DNA from: Corythucha ciliata
Taxonomy: Eukaryota; Arthropoda; Insecta; Hemiptera; Tingidae
Reading direction: 5' to 3'
NCBI GenBank assembly: GCA_038030265.1
Contig: CM075943.1
Span: forward strand, 6,200,001 to 6,264,000
Length of the DNA: 64,000 nucleotides
Shown: in pieces, positions 19,020-29,548 of the stretch
Layout: each line of letters opens with the position of its first letter
Numbering within the stretch: position 1 is the first letter of the stretch
Notes under the pieces: model-generated
Database searches by the model: none
What the model was told of the DNA's origin: nothing
What the model saw: the letters and a program-made list of their open reading frames with translations, nothing else
Translations under genes and position numbers: made by a program

Positions 19020-19620
19020 TCATTATGTTCCCCCCGAATGTCCTTTGTATATTTCTAAATTTTCGAGTATGTTAAGTTTCCTACCCTTGTTTTGTGAGTG
19101 CATTAAGGTCATGGCTTTTGTTATGGGTTGAGGTTTATATTTTTGGTGTGAAAGGTGGTGTGCGAAATTTGAGTCGACTTTGTTTTTGTTATATGGTGCG
19201 ATGTGTTCTGTGTATCGTTGTCTAAGTTTCCTACCAGTTTGTCCTATGTAAACCTCGTTGCAGGTACATGTTAGTTTGTAAACCCCGTTTTAGTCATATT
19301 CGTTGTTTTTGTCTATTTTAGTGTTGAGAGTATTTTTTATCGTGTTGTTGGTGCTGATGGCTATGTTAAGTCCCTTATTTTTGAAGAAGTTTGTGATTCG
19401 GTAAATTTCTTTACCTGTGTACGTGAATGAGGTCCATCTTTTTATGTCGGTACTGTTTGTTGGTTCGTTATTGTGATTGTTCCGTCTTCGTGATCTGAGT
19501 CTATCTATTGTTGTTTTGCTGTATCCGTTATTTGTGGCGGTCTGGTAGATTATGTTGAGTTCGTCTGTCTGATCCGGCTGTGTCATTGGTATGGTGTGTA
19601 AGCGGTGTATCATGTGCCTA
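19020..19620 (-). pseudogene. Penelope-like linker and GIY-YIG endonuclease, one in-frame stop
   Basis: From 19613 the frame reads MIHRLHTIPM and continues to a TAA at 19292-19290. In the same frame immediately afterwards comes GVYKLTCNEVYIGQTGRKLR, a complete GIY-YIG signature (GVY ... VYIG, with the family's TGR-x2-R-x2-E following). A CKC-like half is replaced by TCNEVY. The frame continues to ~19035 and then shifts by one base into the C-terminal tail (19023-18838). A single stop therefore separates the linker from an otherwise intact nuclease. Confidence 0.72.
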
Positions 19621-19639
19621 AATGCTGATAGTTTGTGGG

Positions 19640-20056
19640 GTTTCCCATTCCTAGTCCGTCCAACTGTCGATAAACTTTGTTGTTGAATTTAAAGTAGTTC
19701 TGTTTCACGGTGGCCAATAATGTGTTAGCTGTAGTGTTGTCGCAATTTGTGTGTGACATGTCTTCGACTATTGTGAGTGTTTGATTGACTGGTATGGATG
19801 TGTACGAGTCCTTGATATCAAACGACACAAGGACAGAATTTTCGTTTATGTGTATATTTTGTAATTTGTTGGTTAGTTCGAGTGAATTTTTAACAGCGTA
19901 AGTGTGATTGTACTGTATTTTTTGTTTTAATTGTTGTGCGGTGAATTTTGCTAACTTGTAAGCTGGTGCGGTAGTGGAGTTGACCACAGGACGGATCGGT
20001 ACATCTGGTTTGTGGAGTTTCGGTTGTGAGTTTAGTGTAGGTGCTTTAGGGTTCAT
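19640..20056 (-). pseudogene. Penelope-like reverse transcriptase, N-terminal part
   Basis: The frame has the fingers block (PKLHKPDVPIRPVVNS), an AYKLAKF helix, motif A in SVLVSFDIKDSYTSIP and the GLGMGNPT motif B of Penelope-like RTs. Motif C is missing because of a deletion right after GMGNP, and the frame then runs into a stop. It cannot polymerise. Confidence 0.78.
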
Positions 20057-20103
20057 GTTAATGTAGACTTTTGATTGTGCTGGGTGTATTAGACTGTGTG
20101 ATT

Positions 20104-20700
20104 CTTGCCAAGAATTGGCGTTTGACTCAATTTAAGCTGCAAATTAGCAATTTTTTCCATTTTTAAGTGAGAATTAGTACTTTTCCCCAATTCGAACTGA
20201 AAATTAACGTTTTTCTTGATTTTAGCTGCGCTAATTGGTGATTTATTCAATTTTTGCCGCGAATTAGTGATTTTCTTCATTTTGTATCCGTGAATTAACG
20301 TTTTTCCACAACTTTATATCTGCAAATTGCAAATTAGCGATTTTTCCAATTTTCAGCTGTGAAATAGCGTTTTGTGCTAATTTTGCGGCCATTCAGCATC
20401 CTATTCCCCTTTTCATGCGCGAATGGGTGATATTACGCCATTTCAGTTGTGAATTTGCCCATTTTGTCCAATTTCAACCTGAAAGTGTCTTTTATTTGTC
20501 AACATTATAGCGTGTTTTCTCAACTTTAACCGCGGGGTTTGCCCAAATACAACACTTTTGCGTTGATTTCCACAATTTATTCGTAGAATGGCCTCCATGT
20601 ACCGTGAATCAGCGATTTTTTTCTTAATTTTAGTCTGAAAGTTGCATCGCGAGGCCGTGAATCAACGGTTTTTAGCAGCTATAGCCAAGAAATATTACCG
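20104..20700 (+). repeat. 30-bp minisatellite array (type I), right part of hAT-A2
   Basis: About 18 units collinear with A1 4335-4810, then the unique-looking end block GATAGAGGGTCCG and a C-run, shared with A1 and, inverted, with A3. Confidence 0.85.
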
Positions 20701-20965
20701 ATTTTTGTCTGATAGAGGGTCCGAGGCGACCCCCCCCCCCGTACCTCGATACACTACTGCGTGAAGTTCAAGGAAAAAGCTGGAAGTACTCGGACCTTTT
20801 CGGGCTGCTTTAAGTCCAGGAAATCTGCTAAACCTAACTTCAACGTGAAACGCTCATGTTTGGAGATTTTTTGGGGCTCTTCGTTATGGTACTAGTGCTC
20901 CTTCGTTCCGTGCTCTGGGGGGGGGGGGATCTTTCCCCCCAGTCCCCCCCCGTGCCAACGCCCCT

Positions 20966-21106
20966 GATAGGAACATTCGCCCGGGCAACCACCCAGGGGC
21001 ACTGTGTCCTTATAGGGGCGCGTCTAGCAAAATGACGAGGGTGGGAGGGAAGGTGGACGAGAAAAAATGACGTAAGAAGCGCATTTGATACATGAATATT
21101 TCAAAA
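20966..21106. other. Short spacer after hAT-A2
   Basis: Contains ATAGGAAC (target copy) and a G/C-rich segment with CAGGGGCACTG and AGGGGCGCGTCTAGC, which resemble broken hAT termini. No complete element can be defined. Confidence 0.35.
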
Positions 21107-21600
21107 CTATAACTAGCCGAAAATTGACGTTTTTTTTTTATTTTAGCCGTGAATTACAGAGCTTTTCCTCTACACTATGTCCGCGAATAGGTGATTTTCC
21201 TCAATTTTAGCTGCTAAGTAGCGGTTTTATCCGTTTGTTAGCAATTTTTTTCAATTTTTGCCATGAATTGAAGTTTTCCTCGATTTTTGCAGCACATTAG
21301 CGATTGTTTACCTTTTCAGCAGTGAATTAGCACTTAAAGCTGCAAGTATAGCGTTTTTCTTTAATTTCAGCCGCGCTAATTAATTAGTGATTTTTCTCTT
21401 TTTTGGCCGCAATTTTTTTTTTTTTCTTCAACTTTTAGCTACCGACTAGCGCTTTTTTCCAGGTATAAGCCCGAAGTTGCCTTCAGAAGCAACAGATTAT
21501 TGTCTTTTGCTGAATTTTAGACCCGACTCAGCGTTATTACTAAATGTTAGTCGTGAATTGGCGTTTTCGATTTCAATTTTATTATTCAGACCAAAAAGAA
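21107..21600 (+). repeat. 30-bp minisatellite array (type I)
   Basis: About 16 degenerate plus-oriented units without recognisable hAT ends. 21600-22100 beyond it is AT-rich with AAATAAATAAAT microsatellites (21768-21775 and 21836-21853) and no gene. Confidence 0.75.
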
Positions 21601-22116
21601 AACACATTAGTAGTACACGTTTGCTCTAGGGCCGGTTGACCTTCTGGAGCATGAATAATCAAATGTCAAGTACAACTGTCTAGTGCAAAATTTCTAAAAA
21701 AAATGCATTGTTAATTTACGTTATTTTAAACTGAAAGTAGTCCGAAACGTTAATAGAATGAAAATAAATAAATAAAGTAAGGAGGTAGAAAATGTCATGA
21801 CTATCTGGAAGCGATGCGATATGATTAAGAAAAATATATAAATAAATAAATAATAACAAAAGTCTATGATAAAAATAATTATGATGAAAAGAAGTTAAAC
21901 GAAATATAAAAGGGAACAAATAAATAGAAAACAACGTCTAGGTATACAATAACACATATTTCAAGCTCGCTGAAAACCGTTACTAAAAATTCAAATGACC
22001 AGAATGACAAGATCTAGACTACTAGGGACTAGAGAGCTCTATCAAAAAACAAGTCACACATACACACTCGACGTTTTGCTTGTAAATCGAACCATTATCA
22101 GTCAGCTCCATCAAAT

Positions 22117-23520
22117 TCAGTTCATAGCTCTATTGAGAGGCCCTTGAATATTCAGGAACATGTCAAAAACTTTGTTTTTAAATAAGGGGAAGCTCCGTAG
22201 CGACCTTATTTCGTGCGGGATGCTATTCCACAGTCTCACCGATGTGCATACAAACGACCTATCCGCCAGGGAAGTCCAGACAAGACCCTGATCCAGAGTC
22301 ACACCGAGCGTAGTCACGCTGGATGCCCACGGAATCGCACAGTCGCCCACCACCACACTGGGAATGTCACCCTCAGACAATGCCGATAGAAAATATCGAG
22401 CCCCAAACAATATAGCCTGAGTCTTTTGTCGATTAATTAAAAGGTCGTTCCTTCGCGCTCAACCAAAAATGGCAGTCACATCACTGTTCAGTTTTTCCAC
22501 TGCATCAGAAATAAGATGTGGCTGAAACGAAAAGTACAGCTTAACATCGTCCGCATACATGTGGTACTTGGAGTGCATAATACAAGCGGGTAGGTCACAC
22601 TCGTAAACTGAAAACAAAAGTGGCCCCAAAACCGACCCCTGCGGAACACCACTCTCCGCAAGCAAGAAAGAGGACAATGAGCGGTCTGAAGGGGACACGA
22701 CAGCCTGTCTGCAACCAGTCAGATACGACAAAAACCAAACACACGCACCACGAGACAATCCAAGGCCAGTGAGCTTAATCAACAGTTTACCATGATTAAC
22801 TCTATCAAGAGCTCGACTAAAATCGAGTTGAACTATCGCAGTCACCTTATACTCATCAACTACGTCAGACGTCATCTTGAGCAAAGCCGTCTGAGTTTCA
22901 TGATGTGCACGAAATCCACTTTGATATCGATCAGTGAGTCCCGCCTATTCCAAAAATTTCGACAACTGACCATAAACGCACTTTTCAAGAGCCTTCGCCA
23001 AACAACAAAGCAATGAAATAGGGCGAAATTCCTCCATCTGCACCGCATTTCTTTTCTTCGGCAGGGGCAGCACCAAGGCAGCCATCCACGACACTGGATA
23101 AACAGACCCCTGGAGTGCGAGGCGTTGAATACTTCTTCAAATGGCTCGAGAATGCATGGAAGGCATAGCTTAATGAATGACAACTGCAAGCCGGCAAGCC
23201 GTGGCATCTGAAGTTACCGACACAACCGCATCTACGATCTCCTCCCGAGAAACATATAATCAAAATAGAATTTACGATCATCAAATGAAATCGCGTTAAT
23301 TTTACGTATGGCATCAGCCATGCAATTTGAGGAATCACCGCCCACCGAAGAACCTCTGCAGAACAAGGAAGAGCCCTTGCATCCCGGGAAGACTTCTTAC
23401 CCAAACCCAACGACCTGAGATGGCGCCAGGTTTCACGGGAACCACCGGCCCCTCGGAACAAATCACAGAAGTAGCGATTCTTAGCCCTCCTAATCGCCTG
23501 GTTGGTGGTTGACCTCATTC
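22117..23520 (-). pseudogene. Decayed LINE reverse transcriptase (Jockey/CR1-like)
   Basis: The minus strand carries, across several frameshifts, RT blocks in order: a fingers region (FRPISLLCCLAKALEKC, near 23030), VTAIVQLDFSRALDRVNH (motif A, Asp kept), SGVPQGSVLGPLLFSVY (motif B) and YHMYADDVKLY (motif C), within an open stretch of 141 codons (22459-22884). A later frame has VRLWNSIPHEIRSL, the usual C-terminal block of this clade, and stops at 22117. The endonuclease and ORF1 are missing or unrecognisable. The break near 22440 and others upstream show it is dead. Confidence 0.78.
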
Positions 23521-24330
23521 CTCACTCTGGAACTGGCCGTTTCGACACGAGATCCTGTGGGACGCCGCAACGGGGTACCATCGCCCCCCGCTTGAGAGCC
23601 GTGATTCTTGGCACACTCAGGACACGTGAAGGGTTTGTTGTCTTGCACCAGGACCGTGTAATCGTCTCTTGACAACAGATTCACACATGTCCTGTGAAAT
23701 ATTCCACTGCATACGACACGAAGCGGAGACGTGCATTATGCACAATGAATTTATCATAACCAGCGCAGATTGGCGATTGGGACGAAGACCCGGGAGACAT
23801 CTTCACAAAAGCACCGAAGGCAGGATACAGCCAAACGCAGTTCAAAGAAGACTAGGTACAACAAGATAGAAGCTTGAAAGGGCGAATAGCTGAAGCTCCA
23901 CCAAAGCCAAAAATGTCCACGAGTATTGCGGGAAACGTAAACCGGACACGTTGAGAGCAGAGGTATTGCGGGTCTGTGGTATCACGCTAAAAATCGTCGA
24001 AAGAAGCCAATATCCCTGTCCAACTGCATGCCAAAAACTCGTTTTCACGTACTCACAAACATGAACGTAAGCTATGTCTTCACTTGTGCCTTTTCGTGGG
24101 TGTCAGAGGCATGCGTCATAGCGCTCGGTGTGTTGAACGTGAGGATTGCGCTATTGCACGCCTCAAAAAGCTGGAAGGAAATCAGAAATTGAGTGCATGC
24201 CTTAGACGCATGCGTTGTTGAAAGTTGAAGAAGATGAAAGTGCACAAGCGGAGACATAGCTAGTGTCCTAAGCCACATTTCTAGGCCCACATAGGGAGCC
24301 CGGGGCGATCCTGCCCCCTCGCCCCTGTCT
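23521..24330. other. Unassigned, possibly upstream part of the same LINE
   Basis: Mixed composition with a few 60-100 codon open frames and no convincing motif, apart from CPECAKNHG on the minus strand near 23600, which resembles a lone zinc-knuckle-like pair. From ~24300 a C/G-rich block leads into an array. Confidence 0.35.
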
Positions 24331-24339
24331 CGGTACGCT

Positions 24340-24760
24340 GCTAATTCACGGAAAGAAGTGAGAAAAAGTGCTACTTCACGGCTCAAGTTTCCTTAAAGCT
24401 TCCACGGATAAAGTACAGAAAAAGCGCTAATTCATGAATGAAATTAAGAAAAATGGCTCATTGGCGGTTAAAATCAATAACAATACGAAACCACCGCAAA
24501 AAAAAACTCAGAAAAAACGCTAATTCACCGCTAAAATGGCGAAAAATCGCTAATCCGTGGCTAATTCACCGATAAAATTGAGAAGCGCTGAAGTGAGGAA
24601 AAATGCTAATTTGCTATTTAAATGGACAAAACGTCAAATTCGCGGCTTCTGTAGCGTTAGCTTTGTGCCAGAAAGTGAAAAAATCGCTAATCCACAGCCA
24701 AATTCAGATAAATCTTTACGTTGTTCGCGACAAATGCAGCAAATGCCCAACCCAACAGTC
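24340..24760 (-). repeat. 30-bp minisatellite array (type I), minus orientation
   Basis: Units read CGCTAATTCACGG and AAAATTGAGAAAA, the reverse complement of the type I unit. The array meets a plus-oriented array at ~24760, so the two are head to head. Confidence 0.75.
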
Positions 24761-25640
24761 TGAATTAGCGTTATTCTCTATTTCAACAGCGAATAAGCGA
24801 TTTTTCTAAATGTTGGTATTGATGAATTTGATTTAGTTACGAATTGGATCTTTGTTTTCATTTTAGCCTCGAATCAGCGTTATTTCTCAATTTTCGCAGT
24901 GATTTAGCGATGTCTTCCCTTTACTGGCGTTTTATTGCCTCAACTTCAGCAGTGAATTAAGCGTTGCCTTCGTAATTTAGAGCTACAAATTAACACTTGT
25001 TCGTATAACTTCAGCAGTGAATTTGTATCTTTTTCGAATTTATCCACTATTTAGCGTTTTTCCTCAGTTTTATCGCTTTCTCTCTATGCTCCAAATTATT
25101 GATTTGCTCAAATTTAGCCGCGGATTAGTAGCTTAAATTTTAGCTGCGAAAGAGCCCCAGAAATCGTGAATTTTCATTTTCTCAATTTTAGCCGTTAATA
25201 AGCGATTTTTCTTCATTTTAGCAGCGAATTAGCGCTGTTTCACAATTTGACCAGTGAGTTATTAGCGATGTATTCACATTTAGCTACAAATAAGCGGTTT
25301 CCCTAAATTTTTTTAGCATCGAAATAGAGCACTCCCTCAATTTTAGCAGTGATTTTAGGGGTTTTCCCAATTTTAGCAGCGAATTAGCACTTTTTATCAA
25401 TTTTATATTGAGTATTCAGTATTTATATTCAGTGACGAATTAGCTTTTTTCTGCATTTAGCCGCGGATTAACGCTTTTTCTTAATTTTAGCCCCTAATTA
25501 ACGCTTTTTCTCTAATTTATCCACGAAGTTGCCTTCAGAAATCTGGAAATGTCGTTTTCTCAATTAGAGCTTTGAGTGATCGGTTATTCTCTACTTTAGT
25601 TGCGAATTAGCGTTTTTCCTCAATTTTCAAACCGCGAATA
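24760..25640 (+). repeat. 30-bp minisatellite array (type I), plus orientation
   Basis: About 29 units with many GCAGCGAATTAGCG variants like those at 13150-14300. After 25640 the sequence (to ~25970) holds Ala/Gly-like degenerate AAGCTC/CTCGAG motifs and GATTGGCC repeats with no gene. Confidence 0.75.
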
Positions 25641-25975
25641 GCCTTAATCACGAAAACGCTCAGACAACAAGACGTTCTAACCTCAAAATGAACTCACCAC
25701 AGAAGCTCCGAGCCCAAAAAGCTCGATTCACAAGACTCTAACCACGAGAAGCACTAACCAAAAAGGCTCCATCACTCCGCAGATAAAATGAATGAGCGAT
25801 GTAATTTGTTGTCCTTGAAATTGACGAGAGCATAAATGCCGTGTGGTGAAGATTGCTGCAGATTGGCCCTAAAAACATGCTCGAAAACTTTCAGATTGGC
25901 CTGACTGATTTTGGGCCTATTAACCACTTTTAGATTAGCCCCTTTGGTCCAAATAATCCAGGTTGGCCGTTGTGA

Positions 25976-26330
25976 TCAAATAGTGCAGTTCGAGTGCCGA
26001 TATTTACATAAGTAATCCCCCCCTCCCAACCCCAAACCGTATACGTATGTGCATATTACGTTATGAACATATATCTCCGGGCGAAGAGCGTCGGCTATCT
26101 GGCAACTACAGCGAGCCCTTAAGGAGGTGTCCACTCCCCTCGAAGTGACCAATACTACCCGTTTCGCGTTGTCCTTGGTTTCGGTCAAATTTCTCCGCTC
26201 GTGCGGGAGAAATTCTGAATGGTAAGGATAATTCGTGCCTAAAAACATCGATATTACGCTTCAAATTTTGAGAAAAAGCGCAGAATCGCTGCTAACCTTG
26301 GTAAAAACGCTAATCGAGGCTAAAATTAAA
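25976..26330. other. Unassigned spacer
   Basis: A 90-codon minus-strand open frame (25976-26248) has no recognisable domain. Two minus-oriented type I units lie at 26270-26325. Confidence 0.3.
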
Positions 26331-26336
26331 TTGTAG

Positions 26337-26498
26337 CTTTTTTTGTGTCGAATTTAAAGTTATTTCAGACTTGTATTTAACAACAGTGACATGGCGCTTT
26401 ATGTGTCGTGAGAAAAACAAACTGCCACGGAGCGGGAATCGAGCACCATGTCACTGTTAAATACAAGTCCGAAATAACTTTAAATTCGACACAAAAAG
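26337..26498. mobile_element. Palindromic MITE-like unit enclosing a SINE fragment
   Basis: Arms 26337-26394 and 26446-26498 are inverted repeats (GTGTCGAATTTAAAGTTATT ... AATAACTTTAAATTCGACAC, then AACAGTGACATGG / CCATGTCACTGTT). The centre carries a box B-like segment and tail (ACTGCCACGGAGCGGGAATC) that is the reverse complement of the SINE at 35184-35310. Confidence 0.6.
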
Positions 26499-26939
26499 CT
26501 TCAAATTAATTATCACGTCCTCAGATGATAGCTCACCACCACGCCCCTTCACCATCGGTGAAGTTGCTAAATGTCAACGATCTGATGAGGAGGGGAAATC
26601 GGGACCGAGCAAACAAAACATGGTGTTGTCGTGGGGGACAGGGGCGTAGGTACAGGGGGATATGGGGGGGGGGTAGATCCCCCCTCTCCCAGAGTTACAA
26701 GTATACGAACGAAGGAGCACTAGTACCATAACGAAGAGCCGCATAAAATCTTCAAAAATGAGCGTTTCACGTTGAAATTAGGCTTAGCTGATTTTCTACG
26801 TACGCCCAGGAGAACGTCCAGCTTTTTCCTTGGACTTCTGGACTTCAGACCCAACGTAGTAGTGTACCAATGTACGGAGCGGGGGGGGGGTTCGCCCCGG
26901 ACCCTCTATCAGACAAAAATCGGTCGTGGCTATAGGCTG

Positions 26940-28310
26940 CTAAAAAGCGCTGATTCATGGTCTCGCGATGAAACTTCCAGACTAAAATTAAGAAAAAACT
27001 CGCTGATTCGCGGTACACGGAGGCCATTCTACGAATAAATTGTGGAAATCAACGCAAAACTGTTGTATTTGGGGAAACTCCGCGGTTAAAGTTGAGAAAA
27101 CACGCTATAATATTGACAAATAAAAGACGCTTTCAGGTTAAATTGGACGAAAATGGCAAATTCACAACTGAAATGGCGTAAAATTGACAATTCGCGCATA
27201 ACAAAGAGGAATAGGACGCTGAATGGCCGCAAAATTAGCACAAAACGCCATTTCACAGCTGAAATTGCGAAAAATCGCTAATTTGCAATTTGCTGATATA
27301 AAGTTGTAGAAAAACGTTAATTCGCGTTTACAAAATGAAGAAAATCACTAATTCGCGACAAAAATTGAAAAAATCACCAATTAGCGCAGCCGAAATTAAG
27401 AAAAACGTTAATTTTCTGTTCTTCAAACAGGGGAAAAGTCCTAATTCGCAGTTAAAAATGAAAAAAAATTGCTAATTTGCAGCTTAAATTGAGTCAAACG
27501 CCAATTCTTGGCAAAAAATTGACAAAACTCGGCAGGTAATGCACGGGTTAGAAACGCTACCACGCTGCTAACATTTAGAAAAAGCGAAAATTCGCGGCTA
27601 AAATTGAGAAACATCACTAATTCTCGAATTAAGTGTCGTGAAATTTATAATTTAAAAATGATGATTTATTGACAGAAATGGATGGATAGATGTAAATTTT
27701 TTGGTTTGAAAAAAAAATTTACATTTACAATTAAAATTCGCACCTTCTGAAGGCATTATTATGGCTAAAATTCGGAAAAATGGCAAATTCATGCATGGCT
27801 ATAATATAATGTTAATAAAATACGCTAATTCACGGCTAGAACTGCCGTGAGGCAATAATTTATACTTATAAAAGTTATATAAAATTAATAATGTGGTGGT
27901 GAAATGTGAAAAACAGCTAATTTGCAGGTAATATTTAGAAAATAATACATATAATCAGCCTGCCCCTCTATTCTGTAACTCTTAACGCGTGCTTTAGCGA
28001 AATAAATAAGGCGAATTACTGAAAGTAATGCCCCCTATTCTGTAACTCGTAACGCACGCGTTACCAAAATTTCTCAGCTGATTACTTTCAATTATTCACC
28101 TTGTTTATTTCGCTAACGCACGCGTTACGAGTCACAGAATAGGTGGGTTGATGAGAAATTTTGCTAACGCAAGCGTTATGAGTTACAGAGTAGGTTGGCT
28201 GGTCAAAATTAAGAGAAAGGTTAATTTTAAGCCTAAAAATTGAGAAAATTGCAAATTCGCGGCTATAAATGGAAAAAAACGCCAATTTACAGCTAACTTT
28301 TTACGCCAAC
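26940..28310 (-). repeat. 30-bp minisatellite array (type I) of hAT-A3, MITE-interrupted
   Basis: Reverse-complement units collinear with A1 from ~4810 down to ~3950, including the shared AAATTTACATTTACA and TGAAGGCA units. The block at 27962-28195 is a separate MITE. Confidence 0.85.
27962..28195. mobile_element. Composite MITE with CCTCTATTCTGTAACTC ends
   Basis: Ends CCTCTATTCTGTAACTCTTA and AGTTACAGAGTAGG are inverted repeats. An internal copy of the same ends (28031-28050 and 28126-28142) suggests one copy inserted in another. CGCACGCGTTAC motifs occur four times in alternating orientation. No frame. Confidence 0.6.
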
Positions 28311-28523
28311 GCTAACAACGCCAAGCCAACAACTTTTTACGCTAACAATTTACGCCAATTTTTACGCTTGATTTTTCCTTGTATGCAGTGGGATTTTTGA
28401 GTATCCCCTCTCTGGTGGACTGCAATAGCCCGCATAACTCGAGTATCATCCGGGTCACCGAGATTTTTTTTTATTTTTTATTTTATTTTATTTTATTTAA
28501 CGATCTGTTACGTTTTATCAAAT

Positions 28524-29510
28524 ATGACTGGCTCAGATCATACCCATGAGACGAGCCTTGTTTCTTCTGACATGGAATGCATAAAAGCTGTGATTGGATC
28601 GCATTTCGCTCAACTATGTAATATCGTTGGCAATTTGACAACTGAAGTTAATCTTCTTCGAAATGACTTCGACGCTCTTCGTAAGGTGGTTGCGGATGGG
28701 ATACCATGTGACAGCGCGGCAATAAATTCGGTTATTGCCTCGGAAGTTGAACGTTCCTCTGCTAACTCCCTGAAAATCTCGAGAGAGCTGGGTAGGATCA
28801 GTTCCATTCTCTCCCTAAATAGGCATGTTCTTCAATTCCCAACCGGGGATGAGACCTCCCATTGTGGTCGGGGGGAGGACGGTGCTTCTCCCAGTTCTGG
28901 AGATGTTTCGGATTTTGCGGTGCATGCGTCTGGAGACGCCTCTCCGCGAGCTCGATCAGTTGTTGTTGATCAAAGCGTTGAGAATGAGGGCTTCCGCTTT
29001 GTTAATACCCGTCCTCGGCGTGGTAATCGGAAGGTCTCTCGCGATATCGACCAAGGTCCTGATTCTGGTCCAGTTACTCTGCCATGCACTGATGATCGTT
29101 CTGCCAGCAGTCACCCTCAGGCCTCTGGGGGTGGGCTGAGGGCTCGATTAAGGGGAGGTCAACGCGCTGGATTCATCGGAAGAAGGGGTGCCTCTTTGGA
29201 CCGGACTAAATTATTCTGGATATTCGTTTCGAGACTGGATCCTTCTACGGATGTTGAGGACTTGGAATTTTTTCTGAGACAGTCGCTGAACGATTTACCT
29301 TTTAAAGTTGTAAAACTTACTACCAAGCATCCATCGTACTCTTCCTTCAAGGTTGGGGTCCCCTTGGAGCAACAGGATTGTGTCTTTACTCCTGACTTCT
29401 GGCCGGATGGTTTTCTCATCGACAAAACCTTCCCTCCACGCCGTCCCGTGGCTACTGTACCTAAGTCGTCTTTTTTGGTCACTGGTCCCTCTACGCGTCG
29501 GCTGAAATAG
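28524..29510 (+). CDS. LINE ORF1, RNA-binding (gag-like) protein with RRM-like domain
   Basis: A 328-aa frame. Residues ~15-100 have heptad-like leucine spacing suited to a coiled coil (LCNIVGNLTTEVNLL, SLKISRELGRISSIL). A Ser/Asp-rich linker follows and then a basic region (RLRGGQRAGFIGRRG). The last ~100 residues (LFWIFVSRLDPSTDVEDLEF ... DFWPDGFLI) resemble the RRM-like domain of Jockey/CR1-type ORF1 proteins. No CCHC knuckles are seen. Known role: it coats LINE RNA in the ribonucleoprotein. ORF2 begins 39 bases after its stop codon, so reinitiation or IRES-like translation would be needed. Confidence 0.75.
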   Translation: MTGSDHTHETSLVSSDMECIKAVIGSHFAQLCNIVGNLTTEVNLLRNDFDALRKVVADGIPCDSAAINSVIASEVERSSANSLKISRELGRISSILSLNRHVLQFPTGDETSHCGRGEDGASPSSGDVSDFAVHASGDASPRARSVVVDQSVENEGFRFVNTRPRRGNRKVSRDIDQGPDSGPVTLPCTDDRSASSHPQASGGGLRARLRGGQRAGFIGRRGASLDRTKLFWIFVSRLDPSTDVEDLEFFLRQSLNDLPFKVVKLTTKHPSYSSFKVGVPLEQQDCVFTPDFWPDGFLIDKTFPPRRPVATVPKSSFLVTGPSTRRLK

Positions 29511-29548
29511 ACTCTTCTTTCCTCAAACGTCATCATCAACTCGTCGTT

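Larger units (their letters stand above)
18595..20103 (-). mobile_element. Penelope-like retroelement, 5'-truncated, with GIY-YIG domain
   Basis: Minus-strand order is partial RT, linker, GIY-YIG endonuclease and a 3' region with a hammerhead-like motif, as in Penelope-like elements. The RT begins mid-domain (QPKLHKPDVPIRPVVNS) and includes VSFDIKDSYTSIP (motif A Asp) and QLDGLGMGNP, then is cut. The catalytic ADD-bearing segment is deleted at ~19640 with a frameshift. The next frame (19613-19290) resumes with the post-RT linker. The element is inserted in hAT-A2 and cannot be autonomous. Confidence 0.8.
17944..20965 (+). mobile_element. hAT element A2, left-deleted, interrupted by a Penelope-like element
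   Basis: From GAGCGATGTTTCTT rightward it parallels hAT-A1 from 3457 onward, ending in GTGCCAACGCCCCTG at 20965 with a G-run at 20916-20928. The flanking octamers ACAGGAAC and ATAGGAAC match at 7 of 8 positions. The left ~320 bp of A1 is absent, yet the element still begins CAGTG, as if an internal deletion kept the outermost bases. The Penelope-like insertion at ~18595-20100 replaces ~200 bp of array. Confidence 0.7.

Noticed and set aside
21768..21853. AAATAAATAAAT runs as the 3' tail of the 22-23 kb LINE
   Set aside because: They read A-rich on the plus strand, whereas the LINE is on the minus strand and would show a T-rich tail on plus.
22985..23518. 177-codon minus-strand frame as an independent gene
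   Set aside because: It switches out of the LINE frame. Parts of it are frame-shifted readings of the RT fingers region, whose true frame gives FRPISLLCCLAKALEKC.
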